A stretch of DNA of 41,866 nucleotides. It comes from Candidatus Hebobacteria bacterium. GTDB taxonomy: Bacteria > Armatimonadota > Hebobacteria > Hebobacterales > Hebobacteraceae. Below, one piece after another: positions 24,647-32,813 of this stretch. Numbering within the stretch: position 1 is the stretch's first letter; the number at the start of each line of letters is the position of its first letter. Position numbers and translations under genes: made by a program. Where the stretch lies: assembly GCA_029821885.1 (NCBI GenBank), contig JALGXV010000015.1, positions 1 to 41,866 on the forward strand. The letters run 5' to 3'. The notes under the pieces were generated by a model. It saw only the letters and a program-made list of their open reading frames with translations. It was not told the origin of the DNA and did not search any database.

Positions 24647-25765
24647 TCACTCGGAACCCGCGTCCGGCCTGCTGGCCAGCTCGAAGTAATGCGCCCCACT
24701 GCGTGGCTCCCACCGCAACGGCGGCTCCGCGTGCGCACACACGCTTGCAAGGACGGCCTGGAAGCTGCCCGACCAGCCATGGTCCACTCGCGACCAGACA
24801 AGGTCTGGCGAGTCTCCCATCGTCTCCCCCGCGGCCTCAAGGAGGGCTGGCAGCAGCCTCACCGCCGGAGTGCCCTCGGCGTGGTAGCGCAGCTCTTGAC
24901 CTTCTCTGGCGACAAACCAGGAGGCGTCCGGCGCACCGCGGTAGCTTTCCGCGAAGCTGACCACGTAGCGGCCGTCGTCAGCTCGCCGCGCCGCGCAGCC
25001 CGCATGGTGAGAGACTTGGTTGAGTAGACTGTCGAGCGTCGGCGGCGAGGTCCCGAGCCCACACCACGGGCTGAGGTATCCCGGCATGTCGATGGGCACC
25101 GCCATCACCTCTGACACGAAGAGCAGTGACTCGCCTACACTGGTCGGCAATGCCCAGAAACTCCCCGGCTCCCCCGCGGCCACACCAGTCTGGGAACCCC
25201 GAAACCAGAGCGGTTGACCGCAGCTATCGATGAGAACCGCGGCGGCCGCGTAGCCCTCCGGCGAGCCGCGCAGGTACACCCGCATCCACTGGCGCCAGGA
25301 GCCAACGTGGACGAGCACCGGGAAGTCAACCAGAACCGGTGCGGAGGCGCTCCACTGCAGCCGCAGTTCCACCTCCGCCGTCGGGCTGTGAGTCAAGAGG
25401 TAAAAAGGCACCCATTCGCCGGACTGGTACTGGAGGACCCGATAGCCATCCGGCACCCGGGCGGCGACTTGAAGCCAGTCGGTGGGAGCCGCCGACAGCC
25501 GAACACTCAGCCTGAGGCCCACAATGGGGGCAGTGCCGGCCGTCGCCCAGCCGAGCTCGATCCAGAAGGACTCCACCCGCAGCTCGGCGGGGGCACAGTT
25601 CCGTTCGTACGCGGGGCCTCCCTCTGGCATCCGAGGAAAGGCGGCGGGCGGCGCCGGCTGGGCCCTGGACTGGGGCGTGCCCACTGTCAACAGACAGACG
25701 GAGGCGAGAACAGAGACGAGATGAAGAGAGGTCACTGACGAAAGTCGCGGCCAGCGGCAAGACAT
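24647..25765 (-). CDS. secreted hypothetical protein
   Basis: This 372-residue protein is not recognised. It has a signal peptide (SSVTSLHLVSVLASVCLLTVG, cleavage near SRAQP) and a beta-rich, Trp-rich body (WLQVAARVPDGYRVLQYQSG, WVPFYLLTH). The C-terminal third contains two short blocks of the form LxxLLxxVxxxxG...GRYVVSF and FQAVLASVCAHAEPPLRW...HYFEL, which faintly recall STN/secretin N-domain units. The ATG at 25765 is chosen because the in-frame codons upstream lie in the divergent gap and precede the signal sequence. It is the first of three minus-strand exported-protein genes. Confidence 0.65.
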   Translation of the reverse strand: MSCRWPRLSSVTSLHLVSVLASVCLLTVGTPQSRAQPAPPAAFPRMPEGGPAYERNCAPAELRVESFWIELGWATAGTAPIVGLRLSVRLSAAPTDWLQVAARVPDGYRVLQYQSGEWVPFYLLTHSPTAEVELRLQWSASAPVLVDFPVLVHVGSWRQWMRVYLRGSPEGYAAAAVLIDSCGQPLWFRGSQTGVAAGEPGSFWALPTSVGESLLFVSEVMAVPIDMPGYLSPWCGLGTSPPTLDSLLNQVSHHAGCAARRADDGRYVVSFAESYRGAPDASWFVAREGQELRYHAEGTPAVRLLPALLEAAGETMGDSPDLVWSRVDHGWSGSFQAVLASVCAHAEPPLRWEPRSGAHYFELASRPDAGSE

Positions 25766-25870
25766 TCCTGAAGCCCACCTAGAACGATCCAGATTACGCA
25801 GCGACGCTCGCTGCTCCCCCACTTTAGACCCGCCCGAGCAGTCGATGGTCGCGCTCGTGCGCACGGCCGC

Positions 25871-25900
25871 TTGCCGCCTATGGGTCCCGTGTGATAGCTT
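25871..25900 (+). promoter_or_regulatory. candidate promoter for recG
   Basis: TTGCCG (25871-25876) is followed after 18 bases by TAGCTT (25895-25900), preceded by TGA, giving an extended -10. The predicted start point is about 7 nt before the recG ATG and no ribosome site is visible, so the mRNA could be leaderless. Confidence 0.35.
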
Positions 25901-25913
25901 AGGCACTGATCCT

Positions 25914-28502
25914 ATGCGGGACACCCAGCAGATAGTGCGCGCCCTCGCCGGCCCCCTCGACATAGAGATCCGAGAGGGGTACCGCGACACGGCCGTGATC
26001 GGGCGCAGCCTCGGCGACTACGCTCGTGACTGGGCCGAGCGCGCCCGCGCCGCTCTCTCGCAGCCCGACCAGGAAACGATTCTCTCGAGCGTTGAGCGAG
26101 CACTCAGCGGCTACCGCACTGCCGACCGAGACGCGCGCCGTGCCTCGGTGGACGAGGCTCAGGAGCTTCTTAGCGAACTGGAGGAAGCTCTGCGCCCAGC
26201 GGAACAGCGCGCACGGAGGCCCGCCCGCGCGGGCGCAGCCCTAAAGGGTGCGGCTCGTACGCGAGCGCGCAGCCCCTCCGGCAGACGCTCGGGGACGAGT
26301 CCGGCGGCCGCGGGTGCCCCTGCGCCCGTGGATTCTGCAGACGAGGACCATGCCTCCACCCCCTACCTCGACGAGCCGCTCGCACAGGGGCGGTATCGGA
26401 GCGTGGCGTGGATTCAGCGGCTGGGGAAGCTCGGCATAGAGACGAGGCGAGACCTGCTCTATCATGTCCCGCGCGACTATGTGCTGGTCAAGTGCATCGC
26501 GGATCTGCATGATGGCGAGAGGGCCGCGGTCGTCGCCGAGGCCGGTGCGAGAGACCAAGCGGTCACCCGGGAGGGACGGAGCTTCCGTCTGATGCGGTGT
26601 GCGCTCGAGATCCGAGATGGCAGTGGGAAGGCTTGGGTGACTTCATTTGCTCGCGTGCCGCGGCACGGACGCCGCTCGAAGGCAATCCTTGCTTCGCCCC
26701 TCGCGCTCAACTACCCAGAGGGGACCCGGCTCCTCGTGGAGGGCACCATACGGCGGGCCGGGCCACACATCGAGATCCAGTACAGCGGCTCTCAAAAGCT
26801 CGTCCCCGGGGAGGACATCACTCCCGGCACGTTGGCGCCGGTCTATCCGCTGACGGATGGCGTCTACCAGGGCCAGCTACGGCCGACCGTTCGCAGGATA
26901 CTCGACGAGATGCCGGCCGACACACCGGACCCATTGCCGGAGTCGCTGCGGCGGCGACACAACCTGCTCGGCCTGCCGGAGGCGCTTCGCGCGATCCACT
27001 GGCCGGCCGAGGCCGACGAGGCAGAGAAGGCGCGGCGGCGGCTTGTGTTCGAGGAGCTGCTGACACTGCAGCTCGCGCTGGCGCAGCGCAAGGCAGCGAT
27101 GCAGCGTCCTGGTGCCGGCCTCAGCATGAAGCCGCGGGGCGACATGGTCGCCGTCCTTGAGGAGATCCTTCCCTTCACCCTCACACGAGCCCAGCAGCGC
27201 GTCATCTCCGAAATCGCAGCCGACATGGCCGCCGACCAGCCGATGTCGCGCCTGCTCCAGGGGGACGTGGGATCGGGCAAGACCGTCATCGCAGCGGCCG
27301 CCTTGCTCATCGCTCTACAGAGCGGATACCAAGGCGCGCTGATGGCACCCACCGAGTTGCTGGCGGAGCAGCACTACCTTGTGCTGTCCAAGATGCTGGC
27401 CGCCCTCGGGGTGCGACTGCAACTGCTCACAGGATCGCTCCGAGGGCAGGAGAAGCAGAGCGCCGCCGACCGCATTGCGAGCGGGCAGGCGCAGGTGGTG
27501 GTCGGAACGCATGCTCTCATCCAGGAGGGGGTCAGCTTCAGCAACTTGGGGCTCGTGATCGTGGACGAGCAACACCGGTTCGGCGTCGGACAAAGAGCCG
27601 AGCTGCGCACCAAGGGCAAGCAGCCCGACATGTTGGTGATGACGGCGACTCCCATCCCGCGGACTCGGGCCATGACGCTGTACGGCGATCTCGACATGTC
27701 GGTCCTGGACGAGATGCCGCCTAGTCGTAGGCCGGTGCGGACCCGCTGGATGCCACTGGAGCAGCAGGGCGAAGCATATGAGTTCGTGCGGCAGCAGACG
27801 GCCGAGGGCCGGCAGACGTACATCGTGTGCCCGCTGGTGGAGGAGTCGGAGAAGCTCCAAGCCGAGGCGGCAACCAAGCTCGCCGAGGAGCTCGGGCGAG
27901 ACGTCTTCCCCGATCTGCAGATCGGGCTGCTCCACGGCGCAATGCCCGTTGCCGAGAAAGATGTCACGATGGAGTCCTTCCGCGCGGGAGAGAAATCCAT
28001 CCTCTGCGCGACGACTGTCATAGAGGTCGGCGTCGATGTACCCAACGCCACCGTCATGCTGGTGCTCAACGCCGAACGCTTCGGGCTGGCCCAACTCCAT
28101 CAGCTTCGAGGCCGGGTGGGCCGGGGCGGGCAGGAATCCCACTGCATCCTGCTGACCGACCGCAAGTACAACCCGTCGCCGCGGCTGATGCCTGCAGGCG
28201 ATGAGTCTCTGGGGCAGGCGCGGTCGCGGCTCCGCGTGCTGCTCGATACCACGGACGGGTTCGCGATCGCCGAGCAAGACCTGCTGCTGCGGGGGCCGGG
28301 AGAGTTCTACGGGAGGCGTCAGCACGGCGCACCTGAGTTGCGACTTGCACGGCTCGCCCGCGACGTCGGGACGCTGGAGGAGGCGCGGACCGCGGCCTTC
28401 CGGTTGATCGAGCAGCACCCCGACCTGGCTCGGTCGGAGCACGCCACCTTACGTCGGCAGGTCGCGGAGCTCCGCGCCCGTGTGGAGCAGGCGGTGGGAT
28501 GA
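25914..28502 (+). CDS. recG: ATP-dependent DNA helicase RecG
   Basis: RecG remodels stalled replication forks and Holliday junctions. The protein has 862 residues from the ATG at 25914. An N-terminal ~130-residue helical and low-complexity (Arg/Ala/Ser/Pro) extension precedes the wedge/OB domain, which runs through YSGSQKLVPG. The helicase core has Walker A GDVGSGKT at about 450, the DEQH box at 551, TATPIPRT, and motif VI HQLRGRVGRGGQ. It is somewhat longer than typical RecG because of the N-terminal part. The 23 in-frame codons before this ATG overlap the putative promoter. rsmD follows 3 bases later. Confidence 0.95.
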   Translation: MRDTQQIVRALAGPLDIEIREGYRDTAVIGRSLGDYARDWAERARAALSQPDQETILSSVERALSGYRTADRDARRASVDEAQELLSELEEALRPAEQRARRPARAGAALKGAARTRARSPSGRRSGTSPAAAGAPAPVDSADEDHASTPYLDEPLAQGRYRSVAWIQRLGKLGIETRRDLLYHVPRDYVLVKCIADLHDGERAAVVAEAGARDQAVTREGRSFRLMRCALEIRDGSGKAWVTSFARVPRHGRRSKAILASPLALNYPEGTRLLVEGTIRRAGPHIEIQYSGSQKLVPGEDITPGTLAPVYPLTDGVYQGQLRPTVRRILDEMPADTPDPLPESLRRRHNLLGLPEALRAIHWPAEADEAEKARRRLVFEELLTLQLALAQRKAAMQRPGAGLSMKPRGDMVAVLEEILPFTLTRAQQRVISEIAADMAADQPMSRLLQGDVGSGKTVIAAAALLIALQSGYQGALMAPTELLAEQHYLVLSKMLAALGVRLQLLTGSLRGQEKQSAADRIASGQAQVVVGTHALIQEGVSFSNLGLVIVDEQHRFGVGQRAELRTKGKQPDMLVMTATPIPRTRAMTLYGDLDMSVLDEMPPSRRPVRTRWMPLEQQGEAYEFVRQQTAEGRQTYIVCPLVEESEKLQAEAATKLAEELGRDVFPDLQIGLLHGAMPVAEKDVTMESFRAGEKSILCATTVIEVGVDVPNATVMLVLNAERFGLAQLHQLRGRVGRGGQESHCILLTDRKYNPSPRLMPAGDESLGQARSRLRVLLDTTDGFAIAEQDLLLRGPGEFYGRRQHGAPELRLARLARDVGTLEEARTAAFRLIEQHPDLARSEHATLRRQVAELRARVEQAVG

Positions 28503-28505
28503 GCC

Positions 28506-29099
28506 ATGCGGATCATCGCGGGATCAGCCAAGGGGCGAGTGCTGCACTCTCTGAGGGGTCGCGAGCTCCGGCCGACAGCGGACCGCGTACGGGAGAGTCT
28601 CTTCGCCGCGCTCGGCGAACTCGTCGTGGGCGCGCGGTTCTTGGATCTGTTCGCGGGCGCCGGCACGGTGGGCCTGGAGGCCATCAGCAGAGGGGCTGCG
28701 CACGCCACCTTCGTCGAATCACATCGACCCGCCGGGCGCGTCATCGAAGAGAACGCGGAGCGCTGTGGATTCGGAGATCGGGTGCGAGTTATGATCGCGC
28801 CTGTCGCGCGAGGGCTTGCCGTATTGCGGCGCGAGCGAGCGTCGTTCGATATTGTGTTCGTCGACCCACCTTACGGAAGCGGCCAACTCGGCGGGGTGAT
28901 CGCGAGACTGAGCCAGTGGTCGGAGCTGATGGCCGGCGACGGGCTCATGGTGGCCGAGCGCTCGCGCCATGAGGATACGGGCCCGCGAGCGGGCATCTTC
29001 GAGAGAATGAGAAGCATGAGTTACGGCGAAACGGTGGTGGACCTGTACCGTCGGGATAGCGCCGCAGGCGGTGGGCCGCCAGCAGCGGAGCCGGGGTGA
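28506..29099 (+). CDS. rsmD: 16S rRNA (guanine-966-N2)-methyltransferase
   Basis: This is an SAM-dependent methyltransferase of 197 residues acting on 16S rRNA during small-subunit assembly. It has the family N-terminus MRIIAGSAKGR followed by LRPTADRVRESLF, motif I LDLFAGAGTVGLEAISRG (from residue 46), and the catalytic DPPY at 120-123. The C-terminus is slightly extended and Gly/Pro-rich. It sits between recG and coaD, the usual neighbourhood in Firmicutes-like genomes. Confidence 0.95.
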   Translation: MRIIAGSAKGRVLHSLRGRELRPTADRVRESLFAALGELVVGARFLDLFAGAGTVGLEAISRGAAHATFVESHRPAGRVIEENAERCGFGDRVRVMIAPVARGLAVLRRERASFDIVFVDPPYGSGQLGGVIARLSQWSELMAGDGLMVAERSRHEDTGPRAGIFERMRSMSYGETVVDLYRRDSAAGGGPPAAEPG

Positions 29100-29126
29100 G
29101 TCAACACGTCGACGGAGGTTCTGCAA

Positions 29127-29624
29127 GTGTCCAAGGCGCTCTATGCAGGTACGTTTGATCCGGTGACTTATGGGCACCTCGATGTCGTGCGGCGCGCAGC
29201 GGCCCTGTTCGACAAGGTGATCGTTGCGGCCTCGGTGAACCCAAGGAAAAGGCCTCTCTTCTCACTCGAAGAGAGGGCCCAGATGCTCCGCGAGACGTGC
29301 AAGGCGTTCCCGAATGTCGAGGTCGCCGTGGCGCGTGGACTGGTGGTGGAGTTCGCGAGGGAGGTCGGCGCCAAGGTTATCGTCCGGGGACTTCGGGCCG
29401 TGTCGGACTTTGAGTTCGAGCTGCAGATGGCCTCGACGAATCGAGCGCTGGCGCCCGAGGTGGAGACGATATTCTTCACTCCCGCGCCGCAGTATCACTA
29501 TGTGAGCGCCAGCATAGTGGCCGAGATCGCGCGCTTCGGCGGGGATGTCGGCGAGTTCGTTCCGCCCGAAGTCGCGCGGAAGCTGAAGGAGCGGCTGGCC
29601 AATAACAAGGACTCCGGTGGATAA
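29127..29624 (+). CDS. coaD: phosphopantetheine adenylyltransferase
   Basis: CoaD catalyses the fourth step of coenzyme A synthesis, joining ATP and 4'-phosphopantetheine. The 165-residue protein starts at GTG behind GGAGG. The nucleotidyltransferase signature is AGTFDPVTYGHLDVVRRA, where the HxGH-type motif reads TYGH. VRGLRAVSDFEFELQMA and the C-terminal SASIVAEIARFGGDV follow. The stop TAA is immediately followed by the ribosome site of the next gene. Confidence 0.96.
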   Translation: MSKALYAGTFDPVTYGHLDVVRRAAALFDKVIVAASVNPRKRPLFSLEERAQMLRETCKAFPNVEVAVARGLVVEFAREVGAKVIVRGLRAVSDFEFELQMASTNRALAPEVETIFFTPAPQYHYVSASIVAEIARFGGDVGEFVPPEVARKLKERLANNKDSGG

Positions 29625-29636
29625 GGAGGGATCCCC

Positions 29637-30122
29637 ATCGAAATCCTAAAGCGGCTGGAAGAACTCGAGCGGATGGGAGAGGAAAGCCGTCCGCAGTTTC
29701 TGCACCGCGCGTGGGGGTTTGATCTCGACCGCTTCTTTGCACAGGTGAACCGCATCCGCGCGGCCTTGCCGGAGGAGATACAGGCCGCCAATCGGATTGC
29801 GCAGGAGCGCGAGCAGGTTCTCGAAAGCGCCGACGCGGAGCGACAACGCCTGCTCGAAGAGGCGCGGGAGCAGGCTGCTCTCCTGGTCTCCAACGACGAG
29901 GTGGTGCGGCGCGCGACCGAGCAAGCGGAAGAGATAATCCAGCGGGCGACCACCGAAGCGGCCGAGATACGGCGAAGCGCAGAGGGGTATGCTACTCGCG
30001 TGCTCGCGAACCTCGAGGAATACGTCACCCGCATACTCGGCGCGGTCAGGACCGCGCGGGAGCGTCTGAGCACCGGTCCCCTACAGGCCGAAGAAGATCA
30101 AGAAGAGATCGAGGAAGGTTAG
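29637..30122 (+). CDS. coiled-coil protein of the coaD neighbourhood, apparent ATC start
   Basis: This helical protein of 149-161 residues resembles the coiled-coil proteins often annotated as ATP-synthase-B-like or ATPase next to coaD. RIRAALPEEIQAANRIAQER is the conserved block, followed by long heptad-rich helices (SADAERQRLLEEAREQAALL). The first in-frame ATG is at 29673, with no ribosome site. An excellent site AAGGAGGG at 29623-29630 instead points to ATC at 29637, giving xEILKRLEELERMGEE, which matches the N-terminus I remember for homologues (MDIL-x-LLDELEEL). Between the coaD stop and 29673 there is no ATG, GTG or TTG in frame, only a CTG at 29655. The ATC start is inferred. The function is unknown, possibly related to the cell pole or division. 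Confidence 0.7.
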   Translation: MEILKRLEELERMGEESRPQFLHRAWGFDLDRFFAQVNRIRAALPEEIQAANRIAQEREQVLESADAERQRLLEEAREQAALLVSNDEVVRRATEQAEEIIQRATTEAAEIRRSAEGYATRVLANLEEYVTRILGAVRTARERLSTGPLQAEEDQEEIEEG

Positions 30123-30130
30123 AGTCACAC

Positions 30131-31792
30131 ATGTCAATCCAGCGCATGCGGCGGCGCTTCGCCGTGCAACTCCGGGTGGCCCTCTGGGCATTGCTTGCTG
30201 TGTTCATCATCGGTCTGCCCCTGCTCTTCAGCCAGGCCAGGATCCCGGCGCGGGAGGAAGGCGCGCAGGCCCAGGCGCGCGTGCTCGCGCGCGTCAACGG
30301 TGAGCCCGTACTCAAGTCGGGGGCCGAACGGGTCTTCGAGCACGGGATCGATCAGAGCATCCAGTACGCCGTGGCGACAGGTCGGCCTCTCGACATGGGG
30401 CTGCTCTGGCAGCTCCGGCTGGGCGCGATGGAGCAGGCTATCGCGAACGCGACTCTCCTCCAACAGGCGCAGAGCCTGGGCGTGTCGGTGTCGAAGGGAG
30501 ACGTGAAGCAGCGCGCGCAGGACCTGGTCGATCAGCAACTGGCCCTCTTCAAGAGCCAGCTGGATGGAGAAAGGCTGGAGCAGCAGCTCGCATATGTCGT
30601 GGCCAACACGGAGGGGCAAGCCGGACGACCAGACGACAGGATGAGCGAGAGGGATTTCAGGAAGTGGCACCTCTCCATGCTCACCGACCCAGCCCAGGGA
30701 CTCCGCGACCAGATGGTGCTCGAGAGGCTTGAGCAGTCCGTGGTGGGCCAGGTTTCCGTGACCGAGGACGACCTGCTCCGTTCCTACGATGAGGCGAAGG
30801 TGAGACGGATTCTAGTCGCTCTGCGACCGCCTGGCGGGGAGGAGCGCACCGAAGAAGAGGCGAGAGCACAGGCGGAGGAGCTGCTCGCGCGAGTGAAGGC
30901 AGGAGAGGACTTCGCGGAGCTGGCCAAGTCCGAATCCGACGACCCGGCGGCCCAACAGACGGGAGGCCTGCTGGACCGCGTGCGCCGAGGGAGGTGGCCC
31001 GCCGAATGGGACCGGGCCGTCTTCTCCCTCCAGCCGGGCGAGACCACACCCGTCGTCGAGGCCCCGACAGGCTATGAGATCGTGAAGCTGGAGCAGTTGG
31101 CCCGGCAACTGCCCGACGACTTCGAGGAGACTAAGGACCAGCTCCTCGGCAGATTCGCGCAGGAGGAACGCAACCGGGTCTGGGGGCAGTACGTCACCGA
31201 CCTCACCGACAAAGCGGACATAGAGGTGGTGGATCAAGAGATGCTGGCCTACCGCGCATTGAGCGAGGGCAAGCTGGAAGAGGCGATAGCTTCGCTGACA
31301 GCAGCCGTCGCTGAAGTGCAGGAGGCCGGAGGATTGGCCGCGGCCTCCGTGTTCTACCAACTGGCGACGCTGCTGGCGTCGAAGAACGAGTGGAAAGAGG
31401 CGGTGGAGTTCTACGCGCAGAGCAGCGACGCCCTGTCCTGGAGCAGGGGCCGCGGAGAACGTCTCCCCGGCGGCCGAGCACAGGCACTGCTTGGGATGGC
31501 GCGCGGCTACGAGAACCTGGGGGAGGTCGAAGACGCCGTGTTGTGGTACACGGCCACAAGCGACGCCACAGAGGTCCCCTCCATCCACAGCCAACTGCGA
31601 TCCGCGTTCCAGCGGCTGGGCAGAGAGGAGCTGGCGAAGAGAGAGAAGGAGTGGATGGATCGTTACGAGCAACAGCAGCGCGAGCGCGAGCAGGCACTCG
31701 AGGCCGAGCGGAAGGCGCTCGAGGAGCAGCAGGCGGGCCCGCAGTCGCTGCCATCGCCGGAGTCGCCGGCCGAGCCGGAGCGCGGCGAGTAG
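30131..31792 (+). CDS. SurA/PpiC-type peptidyl-prolyl isomerase with TPR tail
   Basis: This membrane-anchored extracytoplasmic foldase has 553 residues. It has a basic start and one helix (VALWALLAVFIIGLPLLF), then a SurA-N-like chaperone domain beginning ARVNGEPV and running to about 215. One parvulin domain spans about 222-322 (GEDFAELAKSESDDPAAQQTGGLLDRV; GYEIVKLEQL). Helical repeats at about 370-510 (GKLEEAIASL, KNEWKEAVEFYAQSS, GEVEDAVLWYTATS) look like TPRs. The end is a Glu/Gln-rich coiled coil and Pro-rich tail. The parvulin plus TPR combination is unusual. It could help fold the exported products of neighbouring genes, which is inference. Confidence 0.85.
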   Translation: MSIQRMRRRFAVQLRVALWALLAVFIIGLPLLFSQARIPAREEGAQAQARVLARVNGEPVLKSGAERVFEHGIDQSIQYAVATGRPLDMGLLWQLRLGAMEQAIANATLLQQAQSLGVSVSKGDVKQRAQDLVDQQLALFKSQLDGERLEQQLAYVVANTEGQAGRPDDRMSERDFRKWHLSMLTDPAQGLRDQMVLERLEQSVVGQVSVTEDDLLRSYDEAKVRRILVALRPPGGEERTEEEARAQAEELLARVKAGEDFAELAKSESDDPAAQQTGGLLDRVRRGRWPAEWDRAVFSLQPGETTPVVEAPTGYEIVKLEQLARQLPDDFEETKDQLLGRFAQEERNRVWGQYVTDLTDKADIEVVDQEMLAYRALSEGKLEEAIASLTAAVAEVQEAGGLAAASVFYQLATLLASKNEWKEAVEFYAQSSDALSWSRGRGERLPGGRAQALLGMARGYENLGEVEDAVLWYTATSDATEVPSIHSQLRSAFQRLGREELAKREKEWMDRYEQQQREREQALEAERKALEEQQAGPQSLPSPESPAEPERGE

Positions 31793-31895
31793 TCCTGCAG
31801 CTCCCTGGGGCGTGCCTTCTCCGGACATCCACCGGTGTTCTTCCCGGCTTCGCGAGGGTAGGCTTCCTCTTGGCACCACATGGATGAGAGACAGC

Positions 31896-32813
31896 ATGAC
31901 AGATGACATCACCCGGCGTGACTTCCTGAAGCGGGCGGTCCTCGGCGGCGCCGCCGCGGTCGGGCTTGGCAACCTCCTGACCGTCGGCCCTGAGCTGGCC
32001 GACGCCGCTACGAGCCCGACAATCGCAGTAGCGTCGAAAGGCGGGCCCGCCGAACTCGTGCGGGCCTCGGTGGCGGCGCTCGGCGGCATCGAGAAGTTCG
32101 TGCAGAAGGGCAACAGGGTCGTGATAAAGCCCAACATCGGCTGGGCGCGCAAACCCGATCAGGCCGCGACCACGAACCCGGAGGTGGTGGCCGAGATCGT
32201 CCGCCTCTGCAAGCGGGCCGGCGCGCGAGACATCCGCGTGGTCGATCACCCCGTCGACAGGCCGGCCGCGCTGGTCCTCCAGATCACAGGCATCGAGGCC
32301 GCCGCGCGGCAAGCCGGCGCTCGGGTCAGTCTCGCTACCTCGACGGCCCTCTATGAGAGGATATCTCTGCCCAAGGGACGCGCGCTCAAATCCGTCGATG
32401 TGATCCGGGACATACGAAGGGCCGACGTCTTCATCAACGTCCCGATTGCTAAGGTGCACAATACGACCGCGCTCACGCTCGGAGTCAAGAACATGCTGGG
32501 TGCCGTGTGGGATCGCGGCGCGTTCCATCGGAGCGCCAGCCTGGATCAGGCCATCGCCGACTGCGCGGCGGAAGTGCGACCACACCTTGTGATCCTCGAC
32601 GCCATACGAATCCTCTTGACGAACGGCCCCAAGGGGCCTGGGCGGACGGCCGACAAGGGGATTGTGGTCGCCGGAGCCGACCAGGTAGCTGTGGACGCCT
32701 ACGCCTCCACCCTCTTCGGGCGAGAGCCTGAGCAGATCGGCCATCTCCAGCGCGCGCATGCGGCCGGAATCGGCGAGATCGATCTGCGACGAGTGAACGT
32801 CAAGCATGTCTAG
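31896..32813 (+). CDS. Tat-exported DUF362 protein
   Basis: This 305-residue protein begins with a twin-arginine signal (RRDFLKR, then a GGAAAVGLGNLL hydrophobic core). The DUF362 domain follows with VVIKPNIGWARKPDQAATT, RADVFINVPIAKVHN and LTLGVKNMLGAVWDR, all family landmarks. DUF362 proteins are thought to be redox or radical-linked proteins, commonly beside 4Fe-4S proteins, but the reaction is unknown. No ferredoxin cysteines are fused here. ATG 31896 (GAGAGA upstream) is preferred. ATG 31884 is an alternative. The gene overlaps the next by 8 bases. Confidence 0.85.
   Translation: MTDDITRRDFLKRAVLGGAAAVGLGNLLTVGPELADAATSPTIAVASKGGPAELVRASVAALGGIEKFVQKGNRVVIKPNIGWARKPDQAATTNPEVVAEIVRLCKRAGARDIRVVDHPVDRPAALVLQITGIEAAARQAGARVSLATSTALYERISLPKGRALKSVDVIRDIRRADVFINVPIAKVHNTTALTLGVKNMLGAVWDRGAFHRSASLDQAIADCAAEVRPHLVILDAIRILLTNGPKGPGRTADKGIVVAGADQVAVDAYASTLFGREPEQIGHLQRAHAAGIGEIDLRRVNVKHV

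Noticed and set aside
31203-32807. 534-codon open frame on the minus strand across two plus-strand genes
   Set aside because: It spans the end of the SurA-like gene and all of the DUF362 gene, both with clear family motifs. Its translation is low-complexity and domain-free.
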